From positions 65,870,654-65,934,653 of the forward strand of contig CM069442.1 of assembly GCA_035610835.1 (NCBI GenBank): 64,000 nt of DNA, in the 5' to 3' direction. Both the position numbers and the translations under genes were made by a program. This DNA is from Ophiura sarsii. Lineage: Eukaryota > Echinodermata > Ophiuroidea > Amphilepidida > Ophiuridae. Shown here piece after piece: positions 13,244 through 27,400 of this stretch (position 1 is the first letter of the stretch; every line of letters begins with the position of its first letter). Under the pieces are notes generated by a model. The model ran no database searches. It saw only the letters and a program-made list of their open reading frames with translations, and was not told where the DNA came from.

Positions 13244-13809
13244 CCATTATGCACTTATCAATTGGAAGCCCAGCCCCCGGGTACCCGGGGCATGGCGGGG
13301 ACCATGCGGGGACCGTACACGAGTGTACAATAAATTATGCCCGACTATGCCGGGGAGTGTACGCGGACGTACAAACTGTGCCCCCTGCTAGCCGGCCCGT
13401 GTAGCGGGGGCATACGCTAAGGTACACAAATGTACACCCCGGGCGCCGCTTGCTATAAATAAGCTAGAGATGTGATGCGCTTGACGGAATAAGCCTAATA
13501 ACACATAGGGAACACAGAAATGCATTCGGTTATGGTTGCAGAAATAAATAAGCGACCTTGGGACTGTAGCCGGGTAAATACTTTGTCCTGGGAAATGGGT
13601 GGCCGGGACTGTACACTTTGTTCCGGCCAAGGGGGCCAGGGACTGTAGCAGGGACGTACAAAAAATGGTGCCCGGCCCTGCGGGGACCGTACACGATTGT
13701 ACCCGGGACGTCACATGGGCAATTTGTACGGCCCGGCTATAATCCCACCCCCCCCCCCCCCCCCCCGCTATCCCCGGGGCCAGGGATGCAATTGATAAAT
13801 GCATTATGG
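13244..13809. mobile_element. GC-rich inverted-repeat element (MITE-like), ~566 bp
   Basis: The ends are inverted copies: CATTATGCACTTATCAATTG at 13,245 on the left, and the reverse complement CATAATGCATTTATCAATTG ending at about 13,808 on the right. Both are followed inward by C/G-rich sequence with CCCCGGG-type blocks. The interior is far richer in G+C than its surroundings and repeats variants of GGGACCGTACAC, some in reverse orientation (GTACAC/GTGTAC). A C tract lies at 13,748-13,766. The long open frames crossing it on both strands are by-products of its GC content. No transposase is present and the superfamily is unknown. Confidence 0.65.
13748..13766. repeat. Poly-C tract, about 19 bases
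   Basis: C homopolymer just inside the right end of the GC-rich inverted-repeat element at 13,244-13,809. Confidence 0.9.
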
Positions 13810-16800
13810 GTAACCTATTTTGAGGTTTATTATTTGCCATCTGTCATAATCTGGTTGCAACAAGCTCAACATGGGTGTTTAAAGTTTGATTTAAACAGGG
13901 AGTTGAACATTGCAAGGCCTTTTCTGCCAGGTTCCAAAATGGCTTTAACATGCCGAAAAGTTTAAGCTGTTAGAATTGGGGTTAAATACTTTCCAATACT
14001 TTTCCCACTGCTTTTGATTTGATGCAAGTTGACATGTACCACCAACATAGATGTAAATAAGGTGGTAACTACAATACATGCAACAAATGTTAGGCTTTCT
14101 GTACACCGCTTTTCCATGCAATAATAGCCTAAGGGTTAATTGATAAGCCGAAAACGTAGGCTTTTTAACCTACCTATTTGGCAATGAAATTACACATTTT
14201 TAAAATGATTGTAATAACTTGTAGTTAACATTTAAGGCTAAAGTTGTGTGCTATACACTAAGCTTTGTAAAGGCTTACGCAACAAGAGTATATACACAAA
14301 TGAAAATTTGAAAGATGGAAAATGACATTGAGCAACATTTGAATGTTTTTATATTATGAAAGGTATATGTGTGTGATGACTGCCTGATCTGTACTGTAGT
14401 TTACAGGCTTATGCATATTGATCATTCTGTTAGCTACCTCACAAATGATAACTTCCACAATGAAAATATTTTTTTCTCATTTATATAGTTTTTTATTTAA
14501 TGAAAATATAGTTATGTGATGCATAAAAGGGCACTGAGTGAGATACGTATTGGAGTGCGCCCTCAATTTTCTTGGAACTCACATTATTACCCTTCATAAT
14601 TCCTACAGTACCTTATCTATTAAGAAAACAAACCCAAAACACCGTAGCATTATAACCATTCAAAGATGGATAATCCACATTTTTGCAATCAAACTCTTCA
14701 TACATGTAATATCAATAGGAACCTCAAAATCAGACAAACTATAAAGATGCTTCGGAAATCATCACTCATTGACTTCACACCTCCGTCATGTTTTGCCAAC
14801 TAAAAGTAAACTTACACCTAAAACCATCCATTATTAAATTGAATCCAAATCACCTTAAAGGAGGTCATGACTTGTCATCACCTACTAGGATGTAAAAGTC
14901 TCAGTCCAGCCACTTAGAAAGATGGAAAAAATAACTGACCTTAAGTTTTCCAAACAGATTAATTAATCAGCACACATGATTAACCAACCATTCAATAGAG
15001 GGAGTTACCAATGGAATGTTCTTATTGAATTTTTGTTAAAGGCCAGGTGAGCTGAGGTGTGGGGCCACATGTTTGCACCTGCCCAGATTTATGTTGTTTA
15101 CATATATTTTGTTATTATAGGAATGGATACAAGGCCAAGAACGATGAAAGGTGTGTTTCTGCGCCTCCTGCTTTAAAGCAGTGGTTATTTTTTGCGATAA
15201 ATGTTTTCACTTTTTTGCCAACTTTTGCATTTATATACATTTTTGATTTTTTTTCCTCTTTATAAGACCTATACCGGTACATTTGTACAATTTTATTTTC
15301 AATCAACTGGTATTGCACGTTTAAAGCATATATACAAATAATGAATGCAGTGTGACAATTTTCACTTCTTACAGTACATTTGGCATAATAATGTCATTGG
15401 CCCATCCAATGGATCATTAATGGTCACTTGGTTTTGCCATGGAAGTAGGACACAGTTTTGCTTGGTTGCTTGTTGCATGACTGGTTATTTACCCACAGGT
15501 CATCTTAGATCTGATTTGATGGATGGAGTAAACCTGAGTACTGATCAGAGCCTCAGGCCAAGATCACTTGACCATTTGCTGCTACAAAACTTGGGTTGTC
15601 CAAGAATGGTCTACTAGCTTCATGGTCATCTTTGGTCCAAGCAAGCATTTACAATAGCCAGTCCTGTGTCCTTATTCAGGACATGTTCAGGACAAGGTCA
15701 GGTGTCAAGTTGAACTTGGATTAGACAAAGCATCTGGTACATGTACTGGTAAAAGTCAATTTCCCTAGGGGACCTGGCTACCTCTGTGAGCAGTTTCACC
15801 TACAGCCTACATGTACTCTGTGTGTAGTGAAATGTGTAATGTGATGTGTAATGATTTGCTTGTTTTAGCATGATGTACTAGCAGCTTGGAAGCTCAACTT
15901 TGATTGCAAATGACTTTTCATCCATAGTTTTTGTTGTTGACCAGCCCTGAACTGAAGAAGGATGCACTAAATAAATGTCCATGAGCTGCTAGCTTGTTTG
16001 TCTGACTTGCTGTCTGTCTGTGGAGATGTGTTGAAGTAATTTGAAAGGAATTGAATTCTATTATTTTTGAATTACAAGTCTCAACATCACATGTGGATCT
16101 GCTCACCACGCGTTCAAGGACTTGTGTATAGGAGTATACAGTGTGTATCTATCTTGTGTTGGTTGCATTGCATCAGCTCAAAGACGATCAGCCGGTCCGG
16201 TACTGGTCTAGTTTGGTATATTAGAGAAAATCAAGACTATAAATTTATAATATAACTTGAGATAATTGCAAATGAGGAGGTACCTGCTGCAGGGTCTATA
16301 GCTTCTGAAGACAACTGTGGAGGTAACATAACAATTTGGAATATAACTATTTGCATCTCATTGTTCATATAGCCTACTGGTACGTATGGTTTACTTTGTT
16401 CTTGAATGATACAGTTATTCAGGTGTTTACCAGTAAAAGCACCTTTTCTTTAGCTATGGTTCTTTCAAGATACATTTTCAAGCTTGCAGAAGATTTCACA
16501 GAAACTGAAAAAATAGTGGTATCTTAATGATGACTTTTCACACTCCAACAGCATCCGACTTCAGGTATTATTGGGAATTTGAACGAAGTTTGGTAGTCAA
16601 ACTCCTGATTCTCTTTGATTTGGAATTTCTAGATTTTTAAAGGCAACATTCTATCCATTCTTTTCAATCTTGATAATACTCTGAATGAACCTATCTATAC
16701 GTGACTCAATTCAATGTCAATGTCAGTCACATTAACTGATTTATTTAGATATTATCAGACACTTCCTTTTCAGTCCTAGGCATCACCTTTAGCCTTTCAA

Positions 16801-18696
16801 ACTTTCAATTCAGTCCCTGATCAAATCGCATAAATAAATGATTCAAATGTTGGTAAACCAATGCCAGAAATAAAATAATCTTTCCTCAGGTTAATGGCTA
16901 CAATGTGTTGGTTGAGATTGTAGGTATCGGAATTTGTTGTCTGTACGAATAACCTGCAAAGTTAATCTGGTTATGTTCCTCCTTCGCTGGGATGATAATA
17001 TGCTTAATTATAAGAATAACATAATTTTAATGCAAATATTAGATGATTAGTGTTCATTTCAGGTTATTCTGTCAGAGGCATAAGCAGTCATGGGTTATGG
17101 GGATGGGAGGTGGTGGGTACAGGAAGATAAAACTGCCCCCACCTTTTATAACACCCACGAGATGTACAGATGACCAGGCCCTGTTTTAAACAAAAACACA
17201 CATACTTTGGAATAATCTGGAATAAATATGCAAACAATGACACAATTCTATACTTTTTGTTCAAGATATGGTTAAAACTTGGATCTTGGATACTGCTGTT
17301 GCCTGTTTGTAGCTAATAATAGAACTAGTATTGATTGATTTCATACCCAAAATGACTCTAAACAAACAATTTTAAAAGTAAGTCATGGCTCGAAATTGAG
17401 GGAGACATGATATTAAAAACTCAATTTACATCCAATTTTCTCAAAGCCTGCATCAAAATATCAATCAAAAGTGTCGAGGGGTGACGACCGTGCCATTTGA
17501 ATGTAAATGTCAGAAATGTCTTGAATATGTGCTAAAAATACACTTATAGAATATTACCCTTAAATGGTCCCTTGATCTGTGTTGCGATAAATATATTTAT
17601 TTTGCACATATATTTATCCCACTCCACAAGCCCATAACAACAAATTAATCATGTTTATGTAACTATGGTGACTGTACATGTTAACTCCCCAAGCGTAGCA
17701 AAAAGAAATTGGAAACGGGACAGTTAAAACGAGGGATTTAGAACCTGAAGCCATTTTGGCACAAAGGTTTACAGATCTTCCTTATGGAACCAGGGGCAAA
17801 TCCTGAAACAGCAAACACCTGAGAACCATTATAAAGTGAGTGCAATTCAAATTGTTCTGCATGGCGTATACCAAGGAATTTTGCAGAAAATAAAGGAAGA
17901 AATAAACATTTGGAGGAAAAAATATTTCATTTCATCTTGTTCTGTTAGAAACATTCATGATGTCATTCTTTATTTTAGCATATCTACTAGAAATGTTGAT
18001 TACTGGAACCTCTTCTGGTGTTGCTAATTGCTTTTAAACAACATCATATTATAGGCTTTAGTGTATCCATAGATCCTTCTTCTCAAGGATTTACAATCAC
18101 AACAAAGAATTTGTCAGGGATAATAATATAGTATAGTTGTCATTGCAAAAACAGTCGGTTACAACTGTGGACCGTATTTCCAATCAACGCCTAATTCACC
18201 TGCTCTATTCATTGGCACTAACTAAGCTCATAATTAGCATAATTACATGTAGCGGATGAACTGCACGTGCCATGGAATGGATGGATAAAACACCCCATTT
18301 GGATTATTACCAACGTTTGACAGACATATTTTAACACTCACTCCTGTGTTCATGCTTGGATTTGAACTTGCAGGGTTAAACTTAATGAAAATTAACCACA
18401 AAATTCATTAAAATAGTGACTAAAACAGAGCCTGTTTTGTTTGGTCAGTGTGAGTTCAACCAAGTCACACTCACCAGTGTATGTGGCCGAATGACATGGT
18501 GGTGGTGGTGTTATTTTTTGCTCCAATTTCAGAGTTTTTTCATGCATGGTGTTACAAGGGTGTTACTGTTAAGATGACATGTTTTGTTTTGCTAATTGTC
18601 CTCCACACCAATTAGAGTTTGATTACAATAGGCTACTTGTTGTTGATGTTTGTTTTGGCTTAGTTTGTTTGAAACACTCTAACAACATTAGGTACA
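13810..18696. other. Non-coding stretch with one dispersed-repeat fragment
   Basis: No gene recognised. At 14,525-14,580 the sequence resembles the left end of the element at 6,397: both share a GCACTGA...GATACGTAT...GGAGT...GCCCTCAATTTT pattern. That suggests a fragment or a solo end of the same repeat family. A matching right end was not found nearby. Confidence 0.45.
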
Positions 18697-19356
18697 TTAC
18701 CTCTTCTGGAAGCTTTCGTTTTCGGGAAGTAATACCCATAATCCCTTGCAAAAGTATACTCGTAGTAATCATGGTAATCATACCAAAAATTCCAATTTAT
18801 CTGTTTAAACCAAAGATGATGGATCTACAATTATATGAACATTGACGATCATTCAAAGAGTCAAGATAGTAAACTAACTGTTTAGTCATTAATAGCTATT
18901 ATTTTGGGGGATTTTCCAATTTTATTGTAATTAAGAAGTTGGGCTACAATTAGCTCATTAATTATTCAAACTCTTCTTTTTTAAAAGTACGACTAACACA
19001 TTTTTCCTTCGACAGATTTTTGCATAATTGTATGATCTTCCATATTACCAAGTTAGAGCAAGTCGAAAATTAAATAAAGAATCAATATTCATTTATCTTT
19101 TGTAGTCGACTTCGTAAACCCTCAAATTAATATAATGAATTTAAAATGAGTCGCTGAGAATGATTCTAAAATCTGTCATTGTATTATACAAAATATGTCA
19201 CCTGTTTTGAAATAGGTCTGCAGTCTAATTTATGTCTAATTTATATGATACGGTTCTCTTGTGTTGTGAAATGAGGGTTCCTATATTAGAATAGCCAAAA
19301 TTAACGCTTTGCATTATGGGTAATACTTCCCGAAAAGGAAAGCTTCCAGAAGAGTA
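18697..19356. mobile_element. Non-autonomous DNA transposon (MITE), ~660 bp
   Basis: Long terminal inverted repeats of roughly 45-50 bp bound this element. The left arm at 18,701 reads CTCTTCTGGAAGCTTTCGTT and continues with TTCGGGAAGTAATACCCATAAT. The right arm, ending at about 19,354, carries the inverse of CTCTTCTGGAAGCTTTCCTT followed by the same GGGAAGTA-TACCCATAAT block. The interior has no coding capacity. Target-site duplication is ambiguous (TTAC/TAAT flanks). Autonomous partner and superfamily are unknown. Confidence 0.8.
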
Positions 19357-20995
19357 ATCGTACCGAACTGATAGGAAGCCCATTTGGCTATCTGATAGAC
19401 TTCCCTACAATTTCATGTGTTCACTGTGGCTTTGCATCATTCTTTGGTATGTGATTATTATACTGAACTGATGTTACCAATATGTTGTGGTATGATCACT
19501 AAGAAAATCCTTCCTGTCTCCATTTTCATGTTTTCCCTGCAGATAACATGTCCACTTAACACTTTCACTGATATAATAGGGGTGCAAACATGATAAAATT
19601 ACAGACCTCCCTCTTCAACCTTCTGCAATTAGCACAATCATCTTCCGTAATGGGCCAATCATCTACCCATATTAATATTCTGCAACTGCAACATATTTTA
19701 TGTACATTTCTGCAGTGGCTCCATATTTAGGTCATGCATCTCACCCCACTTACGAAGTTTAGCCGTCATTAAAGTCCTAAAAGTAAAATCTAATTTTAAA
19801 ACCAAACATTATTGGAGTGAGTTTGAGAATAGGCAACTTGAGAATCATTAGCTGGAAAACTCAATCCCTTTGCTCCAGTAACTGTGTCCTGTTATATGCT
19901 AATTACTTAAATGTTGAAATTGATACTGTTGATTAACACCTTAAAACCTTTAGACAAATCCTATAAAGAGATAAAGACTGGCCTTTGATTTAGTTAATAA
20001 TAGTATTGGACATTGATTTGGTAATTGATTATAGGTAAATGACACTTGAATGAGGGTCAGTGTACAATGTATTTAAATTCCTTGGTCAAGATTTTGTTTA
20101 GCTTTTGGAAATTGGTTAGTTTACAATTCAATGAACTGGAATGGGTGGTGGCCCCTAACCTGGCCAGGCCATTGACTTTTAAATTGTTCCTTGACTAAAA
20201 CACTTGCAACAATACAGTCTTTTGGCGAGTAACACTGGACCAAATGTGTCTTTTCAAACATTTGATACTTTCAGACACTCCCCAGGGGATAGAAAATTAT
20301 GAAATTAACCAATTAACAGCGGACAAATTAACGCGCTATGCGGCATCAGCACACTTCATGTGTTCTTCGCCATATTGGCGGCAGAGGCTTCGACCTATTT
20401 GACCGTATCATGGACGGTACCGACCTGGGAGATGTAACGAGAGCATGATTCAGTGTTTCCAAATAAAATAGGTGCAGTGCAGGTATTCCAAATTGAACGA
20501 AGAGGTTGAGAAGTTGTGGCACAGTTCCTTTTCAGAATACCTTTCCACATTTCTTTTTTAAACAGCAACTTCACTGGATGGTACATGTATGCAAAATCGA
20601 CTGCCACAATTAATAATCAATTGATAGGACCATCCCAGTTTTGCCAAGTGTCCAAAAGTATCATTCCCAGACAGTTCACCATAATTATGTCCAAAAGAAT
20701 TACTCTCCCAAACTAGCCCTATGTGGCCCAAAAGTAATGAGTTTAGCAACGTTGTAACTGATGGGTGCTTCTTGCCGTAGGCGAATGTGAAATATGAAAT
20801 GCGGGGATGTTTATGTAGCTGAGCTTATATGCCCTTAATAGGTTGTCTCTTTGTGGCGTATGACTAGGGGCGTATTAAATGGTCCCTTGGTGGTCCTGGT
20901 GTACTTGAATTTGATTCACAATTTTTTGTTAGAATTTAGAACCGTCCGACTTGTTTGGATGTTTTTTTACATTAAACAAAGAATATCATGATGTA
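19357..20995. other. Non-coding stretch, nothing recognised
   Basis: No gene recognised. A small GC-richer patch around 20,335-20,430 includes a CGCCATATTGGCGG palindrome-like sequence, but no reading frame or splice signal supports an exon there. Confidence 0.45.
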
Positions 20996-21400
20996 TAGAA
21001 TAGAATATTTTATTGACATTCACCAAACATTATGGTATAATCAAAGTAACGATACATAATAAACAAGAATAAAATACATGTAAGCACCATTCATATAATA
21101 AAGTGATACAATGCATGTGAGTAAATATTACAAATTACTCTCACGTGTTGCGAAGCATATATTAACATATTCAATAACTATTTTGAGCACATCATAATCA
21201 TTAGCACACATAATTAAAATAAACCTATTATAATCAGATAAGCTATCCAAACACAGAATTTCTTTTAAGTCTGAAAATAATTTAGTCCGATGATCATTGT
21301 AGAGACTGCATTCCATAATAAAATGGAATTCATCTTCAATGTTATTAAGATAACAAATAAATGCACCCTAGTGCTTTTCAAAAATCAATTTTAGGGTATG
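20996..21400 (-). mobile_element. 3' fragment of a non-LTR retrotransposon (LINE), 5'-truncated
   Basis: On the minus strand a frame encodes a peptide containing NNIEDEFHFIMECSLYNDHR, read from about 21,355 down to the stop near 21,128. The IEDE-x-HF-x3-C-x2-Y-x3-R signature is typical of the C-terminal zinc-knuckle region of LINE endonuclease/reverse-transcriptase proteins. It is followed by an untranslated tail with AATAAAATATTCTATTCTAT at about 21,001-21,020, an AATAAA-type 3' end with a short TATTC repeat. No reverse-transcriptase core is recognisable upstream, so this is a dead, truncated insertion. It is from a different family than the LINE at 57.6 kb, judging by its different C-terminus and tail. 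Confidence 0.7.
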
Positions 21401-24400
21401 CCAAAAGAAATAGTTTCCTCACTACAGTGCCATTTTGATTCAAGTTATCCTCAATTTCGAGCCAACATATCTACCAATGTGGACCACTTAAAATAAAATC
21501 TCAAGATCATATTCGTTACGAATCCCAGGAATTAAAAAATGCTGCAAGGTTTTTACCTATTTTCAATGGATTTTGAAATTGCTTTTTAAATGTGGACATG
21601 ATGACTGATTACTGTCACCAATTTTCCATACTAAGGTTTTGGACCCGAAACTAGGACCTGAAACCATGAGATTTGACATTGCAAACTTGAAATAATGGTC
21701 CATATTTAAAGATCTGTTACCAAAGAGGGTCCTATTGGTACTGAAACTGCATCCCCATGTCACCTTTTAATAAAGTAAGCATCCCTTCTGGTATGATTCC
21801 TATCCTTTAAAAGCTTTTTCCCCATTCTTTGTTATGATATACAAACATGACATTGTAGTTTACCGCAGCAATTAAAATCAAATTTATTCCGTTTCGGCCA
21901 GGGGGTTTCAACCTTCTGATTTACAATCTGTATACACTGAATCTAAGCCAGAATCTGGGTCTACATAATAATAGCGCTAGTTGAGGTGTTGGGTTGCTGG
22001 CGTCAGGGTGCTGTCAGCATGAACGCTGTGGCTTGTTTAAGAAGATGAAAGAAATATTGAAATGGAATAAATTAGTTTAGAATTTATGCCGCAACACTTG
22101 TGTATGATAATAATTGACTATCAGCAAGAGATTTGTAGCTTGTAGTTAATGAAATCGTGCCATTTGGTCTGAGACCCAGAAGTCTGATTTTATTCCTTAC
22201 TCAAAATTGATAGTCCGTGAGGGCAAAAGGCCACTAGCAAGTTAGATTCCTCAGTGCCACCACAAGGGGAGTTTGCTGTGATATGCAGCCATTTTGAAAA
22301 CTGGATCCGGACAATTGCCTCGCCATAATTTGTTAACGCAGCATGTAACCGTGTCATTTAATACTTCAAAGAGTCGTATTTGGATACAGCTTTGGAACCT
22401 AGGGCCTATGGATATGGTGTACAACGCCTTGTAACTATCTTGTTAACGCAGTGGGGTGCAAGATGGATGTCATGTCCCCTTCAAGTGATTGTGACAAAGA
22501 AATGTGTGGATGAAACTCGCACTGAGGCTGATAGTTTTATAATTTGACTCAAGTTGAATTGTGTATCTGCAGATAATGTTTTGCACTGAGAATGATTGTC
22601 ATGTATGTGACTGAAGTTTGAAGAAGTCTGATGATTTCTAGAACAATACAAGTTGGATTTTACTGCTTGCAGAAAAGGGCTGCTCCCAACCAGTAGAAGC
22701 AGAGGGTGGCTGGCTGCAGGTATCCAAACCCATACCATAATTTGTTCTGTAATTTAGTAGGCCAATTTGTAAAAGTCAAAACAACTTGAGCAGCTTCTTT
22801 CTCTACCTATGTAGTATATCAAGTTTTGTGTTATTTCAGAGGAGAATTTACAGCATTGTAAGGATATAAGTTTAGGATCTGATAGTGTCATAGCCTAAAG
22901 GGTTGAAACCTTTGTCGGCCCTTTAACCCGTTTAATAGGCAGGTGACGGCCCAGGTACTGGCCATTGTGATGCGAATCTTAAGAAGTTCAGCAATGTCAC
23001 CCGTTAAACCTTAATCTTGGTGCCATGTACTTGTATTTGACCATTTGCTAGTTAATGACATGCTCCTATCCTCACTAGACTAAAGTCACACTTGGTCGTT
23101 GGGTATAGAAAAAGAAAACACATCCAGCACGTGCCAGAGAGTTTACAGACTTGTCCGCAGCTCCCCCTGTGCAGCGAGAGAGCTGTGCTGTACACGCAAA
23201 ACCAAAAAGTACACAACTAATATTGTGTAGCCTTGGCGTGCAGGCCTGAAGGGGATGATAGGTTTAGCGTAGCATAAGCGTGGCACTCTATCATCTTGGG
23301 AGGAGGCTTTGTCAAGTGTATTGTGTGGTGTTGTACCAGGGAGGCACATGTAGTGTAAGTTGGTAATATTCGTGGATACACACTACCCAGGACAACAAGA
23401 TGAGATTTTATAGTTAGGAAGACACAAAGGAAGTACAATCGGGATGATGTTTATTGGCAAGGACGACCCTTGTGTTTATATGGATGTTGCCTTTATCAAT
23501 TGAATTGAATGTGATGACATAGACTGGATAATTAAGATTACATTTCTAGAAATCAATGGATCATTAATGAGTTGCGTGGATTTGCTGAATACTAAGCAGC
23601 TTTGAACTAATCGGACTTATTGGGAACCTAGTGGATTCATATCACAATGTGTATGTAATTTAATGGGAATTGTATTGTAAGAGCTTGACAGTGAGCTTGG
23701 AACCAGTATGAAATGTAAGTATATAATCAGTGCATCTTGATTTTGAGAGCAAAAAGTTTGTTTTACCAAATATGGTTTTACTTGGCAAAATGTGATTGGT
23801 AATATTAATACAGGCAAGTATAATGTTAATACTGGTAAGCCTTGATCTTTGAAATAACCATGTAAAATTGTAGTGTTGTTGTGTGCACGAACTGTGGGTC
23901 TGTAGCCCATATGAATGAGAACAATCTTGATTCTTAATTATAAGTAAGCTGATTGTTTTTAGACCTGGTTTACTTATATTATTAGAATCAATACCATCCA
24001 CCTTGTATACATGTGTTTACCTATTTATATCATTGGGGATATTGTTATTTCATAAATCTTTGCAATACTGCCAAAATCGAACTATATATATGTAGCTTTG
24101 TTCATGTGCAAACCTTGTTGATGATTATAATATGAATACAAATTCACCGGTTTTTGGGTCTATTTTTTTCTCCCATTTTCCCAGTGGGTGCAAGTTTATT
24201 CTCAGTTTGTGCCTGATTAATAATAGTAATTACATAGATATTCTTCAATATTCCACAAAATGATGATCACTGAAATGAGGCAAAAAATATGTTCCTTGTT
24301 GTAATGTAGAGTTTGTTGACGTCTGGTAGGTGTATGGTCTTGATAAAATGACAAGATAGATGCATATATGCAAGTAACCTAATTAGTGTAAGGTCATTGT

Positions 24401-27400
24401 CCTATGTCCATAGTCTTATCATCACATCACCCATTAAAATCACTGCTCATCATCATTGTCATCATCATTGCCCATCACCACAAATATGTCAACAGACCGA
24501 GTTAATACCTTCTTTAGTTCTTGCCGCCTCAAGTGCCAAACAGCCAACACAATTAGCCGAGATTGATCGCTTTTCAATTAGTGCATTTCAGCTGCCTAAA
24601 AACAAAAATCACTCAGTTGCTAAGTAACTTGCGCCATTGCTTCGATTGCTTTCTCACTCACACCTATGTTTAATGGGGCAGTGCCTGGTAAATTATTACA
24701 TTGGGTTTACTTTCCAGTGGATATTAGTGACATTCGGAAATAAGGCATGGAGTTTCATCCCTTTGCATTGGTATTGCCCGTCAGTCAGTACCATGATGTC
24801 TTAGCAAAATAAAATTGTGTCATTCAAATTTTAGATGATGGAGGCGGGTATTATTAGAGGTAGGGGTAACTCTTTTGACTGGTTCTGTCACATTCCTAGA
24901 TCGGGCATTGACTTTGCTGCTCTAGATGCTTTTTGCTTTATAATTGTCTTGTCAGTCTGAGGTGATGAAGACAAGTCCATTAGTTCAAATGCATACGTTT
25001 TTGTGTGTGTGTATTAATTGGATAATTTTGGATGCTGTTGCAATCCAAGATCGGCCATTGACTTTGAAATGAAAATGTCTTAGTCTGCGAATTACTGCAG
25101 TCTGGTGGTGTTTTTATTGTAAGGGGTGCAGCTCCCGCATTCGATATAGTCCTCTCTCTCATAATTATAATTCCATGACAAATTTCTTCTACATTGACTA
25201 ATTTGGCATTTTGCATTATAGGAATGTCTCAGTGTTTCAAGTCTCATGAATGTTTGATGAGCTGGAAAAGGCAGTCTTGATAATCGGTACTAAATAATTC
25301 AGATCCGCCCATCCCTAGCCTATCGTTCTGGAGAAAGTGATAATTTCTGCTTATCATTTAAATCCAGTGCTTCCAATCCCGCAGCTAAGCTGTGTAATTG
25401 GGCTACTTTTGACCCTTAGTACTGCAGCCTAAAAACTGGATGCCACTGCCAGCAAAAGGTTGGGCTACCAATGTATTTTCTATGGTCTCAACAAAAAATG
25501 TGCTACATTTTGTTGTGGGCCACAGCCTATACGGCACTTGGGAGAAATGTTATTTGGCAACACTGATTAAATCTATCCAGTACTTACCTGGCGAGAGCTT
25601 TGATTTGTGTTGAATATTTCATTACATACAATTGCTCTACCATATGGTCACAGGATCCCCATCCTTACCTGTTTTTGGTTGGAATTTATACAATTTTATG
25701 TTGATAAGGTCAACAGTGTAAATATTTGATATATTTGATTATCTGCATATAGTATTTTAAGAGCAAAAGTTCATTTCCTATTTTAAGTTATTTTGGAAGT
25801 TCTTTGTTGTTTCCAAAATGGGGCTACATTTGTACAATTTTCATAAATTCAACACCACTGGTCATGAGCTATATTCATAGCAACAACAAAAAACCTAACT
25901 TTTAAAAATTGCTTATGGAACAACTGTCACTGATGGAACTTACACAAGGTGCACCAGAATAAATATTCATGCCAAAGTTCACTCCTGATTGTGCAGCCTA
26001 GCAATTTCAGCGAACCTATTTCAGTTCAATGAGCTAATGCCCTATAAATTTTACATGCGCTTATGCCATCTTAAGTTGTGAACTCTTGACATTGCAATTC
26101 CAAATAGAATTTACACCAGCGCAGCGCATAAATCTTTACTGATACTATTTTTGTATGCCACAGCTGGATAATGCATTTTTGTAGGTGAAGAAAATCGTTA
26201 GCCGCTTCTTATTAGTTTATTTGTATAGAAATTTAGATTTATTGACACGTGGCAATGTAATCAATTTCATTCTTCTGATTTAAATTTGTTGACGATTAAA
26301 AATTAATTGCATTTGAGTATTATTTTAATAAAACAATAAGATATAGGCCTATATATTTTTACTGTTGAGTGCACCAATTAATGCTGCACTTCCATTAAAA
26401 AATGTATAACAGCCATGGATAATTAATACAATGTAAGAGATAACAGCCGTGTAAGAGAAAACAGCCATGTATAATAAGAGAAAGGAGCCCCAGCCAATGA
26501 TAATTGATTGCATATGCTGCTCACCTCATCCAAGATCCATGTGCCAACATTAATATACTGAAAGAGCAGAATTGTTCACATTTTATATATTTTTATTTTG
26601 TGCAAATTTCATGCATCAAAGTCAAACCATAAATTAGAAAAACATAAACATATGTTTTTTTGTAGCATACATGTAGGACCTGCTTTCTGTTCCACAAATT
26701 CAGTAATATAAATAACAGTATAACCAGCATGAATTGTTGTGAAAGATCGAAAACCGCCAATATATATGCATGCCAAAATGTTGGCTTTCATGGTGTAAAT
26801 TTTGATTAACTCAAGTGTCAGTTATTGGTCAGGCTAATCAAGATGCATTAATTAACGAAGGAAGCTTGTGCAATGAAAGTTGAACGATCTTAGGTTCATG
26901 TTGTGGTCATGGATTAATGACTGCTCATCTCCTATGAGCTGTCTTCAAATTAAGATGCACTGATGCTGTTAATTTATGATCGCACAGTGAAGATAACAAA
27001 TTTGGTTAGCTGAAAAACTGCAGGCTTGAAGATACCAATCTTGATGACTGGTTTTTTATATTGTCCAGATTCATTAACTTGCGGCAATGGTGTTATTATC
27101 TCACTCTGACATCACTGTGCGGTGATGTCAAGTTATGATGATGATGTTAGACAGCAGAAGTGGACTACATATGTCGCACCCACAATGCATTGCACCAACT
27201 CAAGATTTTTTTCCCCCACGTTGCATTTGGATTTCCCCTTATCGATACTCGTATCAATACGATTGATATATCAGTGACCTTTGTACCCCGATATATCTTG
27301 TTATCGTGGCTTTCTGTCAAGCATGACATGTATCGAAAAATCAATGGTTCCCCTGTCTTTTTGGTTTTCCAATAACTGTGAGTAAGTTGACAACTAGTTA

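Noticed and set aside
13388..13840. Long open frames on both strands
   Set aside because: They are by-products of the GC-rich inverted-repeat element, where stop codons are rare.
20360..20380. CCATATTGG as a serum-response (CArG) box
   Set aside because: It is one base short of the CC(A/T)6GG consensus.
25560..25670. Minus-strand exon ending at the donor GCCAG|GTAAGT
   Set aside because: The donor is good, but no acceptor, no partner exon and only a short anonymous frame support it.
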